From Clostridia bacterium (GTDB lineage Bacteria; Bacillota; Clostridia; Oscillospirales; CAG-272), in assembly GCA_017520365.1 (NCBI GenBank), contig JAFXFQ010000025.1:1-22219 (forward strand): a DNA stretch of 22,219 bases. The letters are read 5' to 3'. The position numbers were made by a program, and so were the translations under genes. The notes beneath the pieces are model-generated. The model was not told where the DNA came from and searched no databases. It saw only the letters and a program-made list of their open reading frames with translations. Below, piece after piece: positions 5,993 to 13,484 of this stretch; the stretch's first letter is position 1, and each line of letters opens with the position of its first letter.

Positions 5993-7480
5993 TTATGTAC
6001 GCACCCTGTAGGGCTTGTAATTTGCTTCTTCCAAAATTGTTGTTGAAACCACCTTCAGGTATTTCCCGTCCTCAAAATCGTATCTTACGAGATGGCTCTT
6101 TATAGTATAGTTTTCGTCTGCATAGAACTGAACGATAACGTAAGTGTTGCTTGACTCAACGAAATCGTAATTATAGTGCGCGCCGCCGTGGCCGTTCGCA
6201 TAGGTGAGGGTACCGTTCTCAGACTCATTGAACACGCTGTAAAATCCCACGTGATAATTAAGGCCGAAAATCCTTTCGGCAGCTTCAATATAATCATCGC
6301 GTTTTAAAGAGCCGTCCTCATATCCTCGTAAGTATCCTGCTAAAAAATCGAAAATATAAAACGAATACTGGGGAAGGTTTGTCGATTCCACCTCATCCGC
6401 TTTTATTATCTCATACTCGAAATAAGGGTTTGCAAACCAGGCATGAACAAATTGCTCGGCCTTCGTTGTAACTCGGTTGTTATAGTTTTTGCCAAGATCA
6501 AGCATAGTATATCCGTTCATACCCGAGGATAGCTCATAGATATGCTCGCCCACAGGTATGGTATCAAGATCGCTTTTAGTTACCTCAACGGTAAACAGCA
6601 CCTTTCCGCTGTCCGTCACCGTTGCCTTATAGCCTCCGAATTCCAGCGTTTTGTATGGGTCAAGAAGTCCCTTTTCATAATTGAAAAAGGTCTCCAGCGT
6701 TTCCGTGTCCTTCTCAATAAAGGCAGTCATCAGAGTTTTGGCAGAGCTGTCACACTTAAGGCTCTTGAAATCCTCGCCTATATTGTAGGGCCTGCCTACT
6801 ACCATAGAAAGGTCAAGCACTCCGTCAAAGGTCAACAGCCTTCCCTCAAAATAAGGCTTTCCCTCTCTGTACTCTGCCGTAAGGGTTATCTCATAGGTGG
6901 AATACTCGAGGCCGTTGTTGCCGGAACCCGCGTGATAGGGCATAAGGGCCTCGTAGGTATAGCCGTGAGCCTCAAGAAACTGATCGGATCTCGGAACGGC
7001 ATCCTGAATGATCGTTCCGTTTTCCAGCTCCACCACACTTGCGTACATAATAGCAGGCTGGTCGACAGTATATCTGACGCCATCATAAAGAATGATGGCC
7101 TCCGTCTTATCCTCTGAAACGATAAGCTCGGCTGCACTTTCATCGTAAGCATGAAAGTTTAGCATATAAGGTGCATATTTTATACTCTCTTCGCCTTTGT
7201 AGTCTCCGTAGACAAAGGTCTTTTCACCGTTTGTGAGCTTAAGGTAATAATCCTCCCAGTAAAGACGCCAGTCAGGGTCATTTGAATGAAACTCCATAAC
7301 ACCTTCGCCCCCATCGGGCCCTGTATCAACGGTCTGCTCGTTGCCCACGTCCACGCCTGTCAGATCGGCATCTCCTTTTCCCACACTTCCCACAGCATCA
7401 AGCTCCGCACAGGATACTATAGCCGTTTCAACGGTCATTAGCACAAGCAACAGTGCCAATGCTTTGAATAAGTTTTTCAT
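5993..7480 (-). CDS. Large lipoprotein of unknown function downstream of the two-component system
   Basis: A 495-residue protein. Its first 24 residues are a signal peptide with a lipobox ending at C24 (AIVSC), predicting attachment to the outer membrane leaflet by lipid. The remaining part is rich in tyrosine and acidic residues with alternating strands and no recognised catalytic motif. The start at 7480 is chosen because AAAGGAG lies just upstream and the signal peptide begins there; an in-frame ATG at 7555 would add 25 non-signal residues and run through the promoter. It is preceded by an extended -10 promoter and two 11-bp direct repeats, which suggests control by the response regulator encoded upstream. 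The function is unknown; an envelope role is inferred only from location. Confidence 0.85.
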   Translation of the reverse strand: MKNLFKALALLLVLMTVETAIVSCAELDAVGSVGKGDADLTGVDVGNEQTVDTGPDGGEGVMEFHSNDPDWRLYWEDYYLKLTNGEKTFVYGDYKGEESIKYAPYMLNFHAYDESAAELIVSEDKTEAIILYDGVRYTVDQPAIMYASVVELENGTIIQDAVPRSDQFLEAHGYTYEALMPYHAGSGNNGLEYSTYEITLTAEYREGKPYFEGRLLTFDGVLDLSMVVGRPYNIGEDFKSLKCDSSAKTLMTAFIEKDTETLETFFNYEKGLLDPYKTLEFGGYKATVTDSGKVLFTVEVTKSDLDTIPVGEHIYELSSGMNGYTMLDLGKNYNNRVTTKAEQFVHAWFANPYFEYEIIKADEVESTNLPQYSFYIFDFLAGYLRGYEDGSLKRDDYIEAAERIFGLNYHVGFYSVFNESENGTLTYANGHGGAHYNYDFVESSNTYVIVQFYADENYTIKSHLVRYDFEDGKYLKVVSTTILEEANYKPYRVRT

Positions 7481-7524
7481 AGTTTTGCTCCTTTCTCCGT
7501 TATCATTTTGGAGGATTCTCCTCC
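7477..7524 (-). promoter_or_regulatory. Leader hairpin and possible 9-codon upstream ORF
   Basis: On the minus strand the leader of the large lipoprotein begins with GGAGGA-GAA-TCCTCC (7524 to 7510), a perfect 6-bp stem. Next comes ATG at 7506, opening a frame that reads MITEKGAKL and ends in a TGA (7479-7477) overlapping the lipoprotein start codon as ATGA. The first stem arm resembles a Shine-Dalgarno site for the small frame. Whether the small frame is translated cannot be decided from sequence. Confidence 0.3.
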
Positions 7525-7533
7525 CTTGATCTG

Positions 7534-7542
7534 ATGATAACA
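7534..7542 (-). promoter_or_regulatory. Extended -10 promoter for the large lipoprotein gene
   Basis: Reading the minus strand, TGT-TATCAT forms an extended -10 element (TGn plus a hexamer matching TATAAT at 5 of 6). No good -35 hexamer sits at normal spacing, which is typical of promoters that need an activator. Confidence 0.5.
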
Positions 7543-7566
7543 GATATCCGTGCAAGAAGTATTCAA

Positions 7567-7588
7567 AAAAATGTAAGAAAAATGTAAG
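7567..7588. promoter_or_regulatory. Two exact 11-bp direct repeats, candidate response-regulator box
   Basis: AAAAATGTAAG occurs twice head to tail at 7567-7577 and 7578-7588. On the minus strand this reads CTTACA-N5-CTTACA-N5, the spacing used by OmpR/PhoB-family regulators (compare the TTAACA-N5 boxes of Bacillus PhoP). The repeats lie about 25 bp upstream of the extended -10 element, where an activator would replace a -35 contact. Confidence 0.55.
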
Positions 7589-7597
7589 AAGTAAAGC

Positions 7598-8515
7598 TTA
7601 TTTATCCGTAAGCCCTGCATCAAGGCTCATAGCAGAAAGCTCCGTCGATGCCACGTCCCAAACTAAAGTAAGTGTTCCGAAATCGGTGAGGCTGTATGTA
7701 AGATATATCTGACCGTTTGAGTAGATGCAGGCATACGTACCGTACCTCAGAAGCGTATATATCTGCTGCGCTTCTCTGTTGGAAACGCCGTTTTCGGAGC
7801 AATATCGGCAATACTTTCTGAAAAAGTCCTCAACGGGATCCTTATCAAAAAATGAGTGAGACGACAAATCTACTCTGTCATACTGCTTTGTGTCCTCATT
7901 GTATACAAGGGATTCCCTTGCCACGCTCTCGCCTCTTGTTAGGCTGTCCAGGGGATCGAGAAGAATCATGTTGCTTTGGCTGCTCTGATTATCAAAGGCC
8001 GCCTTTCCTATGACCTCGTAGACCTGATTCACAGTCTTTGAGTCCACCCGGCTATTCTGCGTTTCCGAGATATAGGCCACCACACCGCCGCCTTCCTTTA
8101 TTGCAAGACGGGTGTTTTTTAATACGCCAAGGCCTTCTGCGGAATACTCAGCATTCAAAAACCATATCTCACCTGCCACGGTAAATGAGTGATTTTTCAA
8201 ACTCACAGGAATACTCGATACGGGAAACAGCCTTGAAAAGGCTTCCCCCGAGGCCTGAAGCCAACCGGGTACACCTTCGTCCGTATATTCTGTGCTTTCC
8301 GAGACAAGGCTCCAAGGATACGAAAGAGTTATGTCCGTTCCCATCTGGGCAAAATAAAGCCCACCTCCGCTTGACAGCGGAACTGCTACTGCATTACCCT
8401 TATGGGTTGGCAGAAGATCCTTCGCGGAGTAAATAGATACCGCCCCAAGTATTACTATCGACAAAGCAATTATAATTGCAAGCAACGAAAAAAGAATACC
8501 TGATCTCTTCTTCAT
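7598..8515 (-). CDS. One-pass membrane protein co-transcribed with the sensor kinase
   Basis: A 305-residue protein with one N-terminal membrane helix (about residues 8-30) preceded by MKKRS, and an outward-facing domain of some 270 residues. The signal lacks a lipobox cysteine, so it is membrane-anchored rather than lipidated. No family is recognised. The start codon overlaps the histidine kinase stop as ATGA, so its output is tied to that of the kinase. In Firmicutes such extracytoplasmic accessory proteins often tune the neighbouring sensor (the WalK partners YycH and YycI are examples of the principle), but this protein is not visibly related to them. A sensor-modulating role is inference from position. 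Confidence 0.85.
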   Translation of the reverse strand: MKKRSGILFSLLAIIIALSIVILGAVSIYSAKDLLPTHKGNAVAVPLSSGGGLYFAQMGTDITLSYPWSLVSESTEYTDEGVPGWLQASGEAFSRLFPVSSIPVSLKNHSFTVAGEIWFLNAEYSAEGLGVLKNTRLAIKEGGGVVAYISETQNSRVDSKTVNQVYEVIGKAAFDNQSSQSNMILLDPLDSLTRGESVARESLVYNEDTKQYDRVDLSSHSFFDKDPVEDFFRKYCRYCSENGVSNREAQQIYTLLRYGTYACIYSNGQIYLTYSLTDFGTLTLVWDVASTELSAMSLDAGLTDK

Positions 8516-9960
8516 ATCCTCTCTCCCTTCACCGCAGAAACGGTCAACGTTACCTCGGTACCCTTACCGAGGGTGCTTGCTATCTTCATTTCCGCTCCGT
8601 GGCGGCTTGCGATCTCAGCGCAAAGCGAAAGACCCAGGCCTGCGCCTCCGGACTTTCGGCTTCGTGCCTTATCTGCCATAAAAAACGGCTCCGTTACTCT
8701 TTTCAAAACGTCAGGGCTCATACCGATTCCCCTGTCCGATACCTTTATTTCGATAAGATCCCCCTTTATACTGCCGGAAAGCTCCACCACGTCACCCGAT
8801 TTTGATGCCTTGCGGGCATTATCGCAAAGGTTGAGCAGCAACGACAAAAACAGCTCACGGTCTGCCGCTATGACTCCCTCGCTTTTTGAAATGACCAATG
8901 TAATGCCGCTGTGCTCAAACACGGGGGCAAGAGCTGCCGATATATCCGAAAAAAGCTCTCTCAGCACAACGGGGCGCATTTCAAGCTCTGCGCTGTCAGC
9001 GCAGGCAAGCTCAAGAAGCTTTGAGGAAAGACTTTTCAATCTTTTTGCCTCGTCGACGATGACCGTGGAATATTCAAGCCTTTCCTCGTCTGACACCCTT
9101 CGTTTCAGTCTCAAAAGATCTCCATAGCCAAGGATGGAGGTAAGAGGCGTTTTCATTTCGTGGGCAAGGCTGTCCACATATCTTTTTCTGCCCTCTGCAA
9201 TAGCTTCAAGCCGAATGACCTTTTCCTCAACGGCAGCCGCCATAGCATTTATGTTTTTTGCAATGCTCCGTATCTCCACACTTCCCTTTTCAGAGACCCG
9301 TGAGGAATACTCGCCGCTTGCAATTCTGCAAAGAGAACCGTTGAGTCTTGAAACGGGATGAAGAATAAGTGCCGTGAAAGCAAACAGCACAAGAGATATG
9401 ACAAGAGCAAAGCCGATGCTGACTGCACCAGTAAGCCTGAAGGTCCTGTCAAATGAGGCATATGTATCTGTAATATCGTGAGCACTCAGAACAAAAAGAT
9501 CTCTTCCCTCAGCAGAAAAGGGTGATGCACCGAGAAGTATCGTCTTATCGCCCACATCATAAATCACAGTAGTACACTTATCCTTCTCAAGACTTGAAAG
9601 CACGGGCAGCCTTTTTATTTCTATAAGCCCCGTCTCGCCACCTGCTCCCACAGTTGCGTTGCCGTTATCCGTAATAAGCAAGGCAGACGCATCACCAAAG
9701 GAGCCGAAATCAAGAGCGATATCCGAAAAGATGCTCTCGGCCCTCTCGTTTTCAAGAACTGCCACGTCACCTGTCATTCGCATATACATCATTCTGCTTT
9801 TTACAGACGATGAAAAATAGCTGTGATATGCGGCGGCGCTCTCCCTTTCAGTCTCTACTGCCGATGTAAAATTCACCTGCAGGATCGCTATTGCAGTCAC
9901 AGCAACTGCTACCATTATAAAGGCCAAAGAAAGAAGGAATATCCTCCATTTAAGCTTCAT
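8512..9960 (-). CDS. Sensor histidine kinase (HisKA/HATPase_c with HAMP)
   Basis: A 482-residue membrane kinase. A membrane helix at about residues 8-30 and another at about 177-200 frame an extracytoplasmic sensing domain of roughly 145 residues. A HAMP linker follows (about 201-253). The HisKA helix holds SLAHEMKTPL with the phospho-accepting H267. The ATP-binding domain shows the N box (NLCDNARKAS, 377-386), the G1 box DRGIGMS from D409, EPFFMAD (424-430) and GGAGLGLSL. It should autophosphorylate and pass the phosphate to D52 of the regulator encoded just upstream. The start at 9960 is chosen for GAGGAGG 8 bases upstream; an in-frame ATG at 9996 lies deeper in the regulator gene and has no such site. 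It overlaps the regulator by 11 bases. The signal is unknown. Confidence 0.95.
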   Translation of the reverse strand: MKLKWRIFLLSLAFIMVAVAVTAIAILQVNFTSAVETERESAAAYHSYFSSSVKSRMMYMRMTGDVAVLENERAESIFSDIALDFGSFGDASALLITDNGNATVGAGGETGLIEIKRLPVLSSLEKDKCTTVIYDVGDKTILLGASPFSAEGRDLFVLSAHDITDTYASFDRTFRLTGAVSIGFALVISLVLFAFTALILHPVSRLNGSLCRIASGEYSSRVSEKGSVEIRSIAKNINAMAAAVEEKVIRLEAIAEGRKRYVDSLAHEMKTPLTSILGYGDLLRLKRRVSDEERLEYSTVIVDEAKRLKSLSSKLLELACADSAELEMRPVVLRELFSDISAALAPVFEHSGITLVISKSEGVIAADRELFLSLLLNLCDNARKASKSGDVVELSGSIKGDLIEIKVSDRGIGMSPDVLKRVTEPFFMADKARSRKSGGAGLGLSLCAEIASRHGAEMKIASTLGKGTEVTLTVSAVKGERI

Positions 9961-10627
9961 CCCGTCCCTCCTCGAAAGAGTCAAGCCGGTATCCAAGCTT
10001 CGGTATCGTAACGAGTGCCTTTTGCAGGGACAGCTTTTTTCTTATCTGCTGAATGTGTATATCAACAGTTCTGCTCTCTCCCTCAAATTCAAAGCCCCAT
10101 ACCGCGCTGAGAAGCCGCTCACGGGGTATTGCTATGTCTATATTTTTCAGAAAATAAACGAAAAGGTCAAATTCCTTCGGGGTCAAAGATATTCTTTTGC
10201 CGCACTTTGTGACCGTATGCTTTGAAACGTCTGCACAAAGGTCGCCGTAGACCATGGTATCGGAAAGCTTGTTCTGCCTTCTCAGCACCACCTCTATGCG
10301 GGCAAGAAGCTCCAATGGCTCAAAGGGCTTGACTATATAATCCTCGGCACCCAGTCTGAGTCCGTTGACCTTGTCAAGAACGTTCTGTCTCGCCGTAAGA
10401 AAAATAACGGGCACGCCTGTGGCCTTTATCCTTTCCATGACCTCAAATCCGTCAAGTCCGGGAAGCATAACGTCAAGCAAAACCAGATCATACCTGCCGC
10501 TCTTAACAGCATCAACTGCCAAAAGCCCGTCCTCACATATATCACCCGAATACCCCACCATGGAAATGGTCGCCTTTATGGTATTTGCAATATTTTCATC
10601 ATCCTCAACGATAATTATTCTTGCCAT
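9950..10627 (-). CDS. OmpR/PhoB-family response regulator
   Basis: A 225-residue DNA-binding regulator. The receiver domain (residues 1-115) has the acidic pocket E8-D9-D10, the phospho-acceptor D52 in LLDVMLPGLDGFEVM, T78 in FLTAR and K100 in YIVKPFEP. The C-terminal winged helix (about 125-215) shows LTPKEFDLFVYFL and the recognition helix region SRTVDIHIQQIRKKL, with the ending TIPKLGYRL typical of OmpR/PhoB. GGAGAGGG lies just ahead of the start. It heads a leftward operon with the kinase and a membrane protein. Two direct-repeat arrays, one at its own promoter and one ahead of the large lipoprotein gene, are candidate binding sites. Confidence 0.96.
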   Translation of the reverse strand: MARIIIVEDDENIANTIKATISMVGYSGDICEDGLLAVDAVKSGRYDLVLLDVMLPGLDGFEVMERIKATGVPVIFLTARQNVLDKVNGLRLGAEDYIVKPFEPLELLARIEVVLRRQNKLSDTMVYGDLCADVSKHTVTKCGKRISLTPKEFDLFVYFLKNIDIAIPRERLLSAVWGFEFEGESRTVDIHIQQIRKKLSLQKALVTIPKLGYRLDSFEEGRDEA

Positions 10628-10657
10628 GATCCCTCTCCTTTTACAGTTTATAATTTT

Positions 10658-10686
10658 GTTTTACAACAAACTCAACTATTTGTCAA
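10658..10686 (-). promoter_or_regulatory. Promoter of the two-component operon with 20-bp-spaced repeats
   Basis: On the minus strand TTGACA (10686-10681) and TAAAAC (10663-10658) are 17 bp apart. An alternative pair, TTGAGT (10675-10670) and TATAAA (10652-10647), is also 17 bp apart. On the plus strand CAACAAA recurs at 10664-10670 and 10684-10690, and TTTTACA at 10639-10645 and 10659-10665, both with a 20-bp period, which may mark binding of the regulator to its own promoter. Confidence 0.55.
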
Positions 10687-10712
10687 CAAATTATTAAAAA
10701 AACAAAAACCGC

Positions 10713-10741
10713 TTGATAATCAAAAAAAATGAATATATAAT
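10713..10741 (+). promoter_or_regulatory. Sigma-A-type promoter for the ABC exporter gene
   Basis: TTGATA at 10713-10718 and a perfect TATAAT at 10736-10741 are 17 bp apart. It lies back to back with the response-regulator promoter in one AT-rich intergenic region. Confidence 0.8.
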
Positions 10742-10794
10742 TGTTATTGTAACCCGAAGCCCGAACAGTTTTTTTAAAAAAATACAGGAAAATT

Positions 10795-12519
10795 ATGCTA
10801 AAAAAGTTTTTAAGCTATTACAAGCCTCACAGACTCATTTTCACTCTCGATATGCTGGCCTCATTCGTGGTTTCCATGGTGGGTATATTTTACCCCATCG
10901 TCACACGCAGTATGGTCAGCGAATTCACAGACGGCAAAAGAGACACGAAAATTATCGTTGGCGGTGCCGTTCTTCTCGTGATACTCTACGTCGTTCGCCT
11001 GCTTCTCAATTACTTCATTCAGTATGAGGGACACGTTATGGGTGTCAAAATGCAGGCACAGATGAGACGGGAGATGTTTGACCATCTTCAGCGCTTGCCC
11101 TACAAGTATTATGACGATCACGAGACGGGTAAGATCATGTCCCGTATGACAAACGATCTTTTCGAGGTCAGCGAGCTTGCTCACCACGGCCCCGAAAACC
11201 TTATCATCACCTCCATCACCGTTATCGCATCCTTTATATACCTTGCAACCGTCAACTGGATACTGACCCTTATCATATTCCTCTGCGTCCCCTTTCTCTT
11301 CATCGTTTCTCTTCTTCTCAGAACGAAAATGAGAGATGCATTCAAGAGAAGCCGTGAGGCGGCGGCAGAGATCAACGGTGCTCTTGAGAGCAGCATCTCC
11401 GGTATCCGCGTGACCAAGGCCTTCACAAACTCCGACGAGGAAAGAAGAAAATTTGAGATAGGAAATAAGGAATTCGTGGAGTCACGCAGAGACGCATACC
11501 GCTCCATGGGTCAGTTCCACTCCTCCACCTCATTCATCACCAACGTTTTCAACGTAGTAGTCCTCCTTGCAGGCGGCTTCTTCCTTTTCTTCGGCAAGAT
11601 AGAGCTTGCGGATTACTCCGCGTTCATCGTTTCAGTCAATCTGTTCCTTACCCCCATGACCACTCTTATCGGCTTTATGGAGCAATATCAGAACGGCGTC
11701 ACCGGCTTTTCCCGCTTCCTTGAGATAATGGCAGAGGAGCCTGAAAAGGACAAGGAGAGCGCACGGGCGCTGGAAAAGGTTGAGGGAGCCATCACATTTG
11801 AGGACGTTACCTGCGACTATGAAACAGGCAGAGAGGTCCTTCGCGGCATCGATCTGCACATTGAAAAGGGCCGCACCTTTGCGCTTGTGGGCCCCTCCGG
11901 CGGAGGCAAGACCACCATCTGCCACCTTATACCAAGATTTTACAACGTCTCCGGCGGTCGCATCCTCATTGACGGCACGGACATCACCGACGTCTCCCTT
12001 GATTCACTCCGCAGAAGCATCGGCATCGTTCAACAGGACGTATATCTTTTCAACGCAAGCGTCAGAGAAAACATTCTCTACGGCAGACCCGATGCCACCG
12101 ACGAGGAGATCATTGAAGCCGCAAAGCGGGCCAACATCCACGATTTCATTATGAAAATGGAGAAGGGCTACGACACCGAGATAGGTGAGCGCGGTGTGCG
12201 CCTCTCCGGCGGACAGAAGCAGAGGCTCAGCATAGCAAGAGTATTTCTGAAAAATCCCCCCATCCTCATTCTTGACGAGGCTACCAGCGCCCTGGACAAC
12301 GCAACGGAGATCCTTATTCAGGAATCCCTGGACGATCTTTGCCGCGGACGTACAACAATTGTTGTTGCCCACCGTCTTTCCACCATAAAAAATGCAGATG
12401 AGATAGCAGTCATCTCCGGCGGTATTATCACGGAGCGAGGCGACCACGACAGCCTTATGGCTCTCGGCGGCACCTACGCAGATCTTTACACACAGCAGTT
12501 CAGAAATCTTACAAAATAA
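10795..12519 (+). CDS. ABC exporter, fused membrane and ATPase domains (MsbA/LmrA type)
   Basis: A 574-residue half-transporter. The N-terminal 310 residues form the six-helix exporter domain, including the coupling-helix region (LQRLPYKYYDDHETGKIMSR) and the conserved ESSISGIRVTKAF stretch. The ATPase domain has Walker A GPSGGGKT (366-373), a QQDVYLF Q-loop, signature LSGGQ (470-474), Walker B ILILDE (490-495) and the switch histidine H526. It should act as a homodimer in the membrane, exporting lipids, drugs or peptides; the substrate cannot be read from sequence. AGGAAA precedes the start. It is a single-gene unit with its own promoter and terminator, divergent from the two-component operon, so it could share regulation through the common intergenic region. 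Confidence 0.95.
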   Translation: MLKKFLSYYKPHRLIFTLDMLASFVVSMVGIFYPIVTRSMVSEFTDGKRDTKIIVGGAVLLVILYVVRLLLNYFIQYEGHVMGVKMQAQMRREMFDHLQRLPYKYYDDHETGKIMSRMTNDLFEVSELAHHGPENLIITSITVIASFIYLATVNWILTLIIFLCVPFLFIVSLLLRTKMRDAFKRSREAAAEINGALESSISGIRVTKAFTNSDEERRKFEIGNKEFVESRRDAYRSMGQFHSSTSFITNVFNVVVLLAGGFFLFFGKIELADYSAFIVSVNLFLTPMTTLIGFMEQYQNGVTGFSRFLEIMAEEPEKDKESARALEKVEGAITFEDVTCDYETGREVLRGIDLHIEKGRTFALVGPSGGGKTTICHLIPRFYNVSGGRILIDGTDITDVSLDSLRRSIGIVQQDVYLFNASVRENILYGRPDATDEEIIEAAKRANIHDFIMKMEKGYDTEIGERGVRLSGGQKQRLSIARVFLKNPPILILDEATSALDNATEILIQESLDDLCRGRTTIVVAHRLSTIKNADEIAVISGGIITERGDHDSLMALGGTYADLYTQQFRNLTK

Positions 12520-12558
12520 AAAAACAATTCCGCCTCACCTCGGCGGAATTGTTTTTTT
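12518..12558. terminator. Bidirectional rho-independent terminator
   Basis: A perfect 17-bp stem: the left arm 12518-12534 ends CAATTCCGCC and the right arm 12542-12558 begins GGCGGAATTG, around a 7-base loop, with A and T runs on both sides. It separates the convergent ABC exporter and cysK genes and touches both stop codons. Confidence 0.92.
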
Positions 12559-13480
12559 ATTCAAACATAGTCGTAGAAAGGTATCTGGAGCCCGTATCGG
12601 GAAGGAGGGCGACAATGTATTTACCCTCAAGCTCCCCTCTTTTCGCAACAAGTGCTGCTCCGTGGGCGGCGGCTCCTGAGGTGATTCCCACAAGGATGCC
12701 CTCGCATCTTGCCAAGGCTCTGCCTGCAGAGTATGCCTCCTCATCCGTTACCGTGATGACCTCGTCCACAACGGACATATCAAGAATCTCGGGAGCAAAG
12801 CCTGCACCGATCCCCTGAAGGCCGTGGGCGCCTGCTCTCCCCTCTGTGAGAAAGGGAGATCCTGCAGGCTCAATGCCGATAATGCGAATACTCGGATTCT
12901 TTTCCTTAAGATATCGGCCCACACCGGTGATAGTGCCTCCCGTACCAATCCCCACAACAAATACGTCTATCTTCCCTTCCGTATCCTCCCATATTTCGGG
13001 TCCTGTGGTACGGTAATGGGCATCGGGATTTGCGGGATTCACAAACTGGCCCGCAAGGATATAATTATCATTTTCGCGGCAAAGCTCCTCTGCCTTATCA
13101 ATGGCGCCCTTCATACCAAGAGCTCCGTCGGTGAGGAGTATCTCCGCACCGTAGGCTGCTATGAGCTTTCTTCTCTCAACGGACATGGTATCGGGCATAA
13201 CAATGACCGATTTATAGCCCGCAGCGGCGCAAACCGCAGAAAGTCCGATGCCCGTATTGCCGCTGGTAGGCTCAATGATGACAGAATCCTTCTTAAGCTT
13301 TCCCGACCTTTCGGCATCTGCGATCATAGCTGCACCTACTCTGTCCTTTATGCTGCCCGCAGGGTTGAAGCACTCAAGCTTTCCCAGTATGGGCCTTGAA
13401 AGGCCAAAGGCTTCGGAAAATGCAGAAAGCTCCATCAAGGGAGTATTGCCGATAAGCTCTGTTACGTTCCTATACAACAT
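12557..13480 (-). CDS. cysK: Cysteine synthase (O-acetylserine sulfhydrylase)
   Basis: A 307-residue pyridoxal-phosphate enzyme that makes cysteine from O-acetylserine and sulfide in the cytoplasm. The start NVTELIGNTPLMEL is diagnostic. The cofactor lysine is K45 in NPAGSIKDR, the substrate loop is TSGNTG (72-77), and the phosphate-binding loop is GTGGT (179-183). The C-terminal SGAAAHGAAL and the DTGSRYLST ending are typical of the CysK/CysM fold; the length is normal for CysK. It starts 4 bases after the hprK stop with only a weak AAGG site, so its translation is probably coupled to hprK. The two share a promoter, which links cysteine formation to a carbon-control gene in an uncommon arrangement. 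Confidence 0.95.
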   Translation of the reverse strand: MLYRNVTELIGNTPLMELSAFSEAFGLSRPILGKLECFNPAGSIKDRVGAAMIADAERSGKLKKDSVIIEPTSGNTGIGLSAVCAAAGYKSVIVMPDTMSVERRKLIAAYGAEILLTDGALGMKGAIDKAEELCRENDNYILAGQFVNPANPDAHYRTTGPEIWEDTEGKIDVFVVGIGTGGTITGVGRYLKEKNPSIRIIGIEPAGSPFLTEGRAGAHGLQGIGAGFAPEILDMSVVDEVITVTDEEAYSAGRALARCEGILVGITSGAAAHGAALVAKRGELEGKYIVALLPDTGSRYLSTTMFE

Positions 13481-13484
13481 AACC

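Noticed and set aside
6542..7117. Plus-strand open frame of 191 codons opposite the large lipoprotein gene
   Set aside because: Antisense to a gene with clear signal peptide and ribosome binding site; starts and ends within it and shows no family pattern.
7481..7555. Upstream ATG for the large lipoprotein
   Set aside because: The added 25 residues would precede the signal peptide and include the promoter region.
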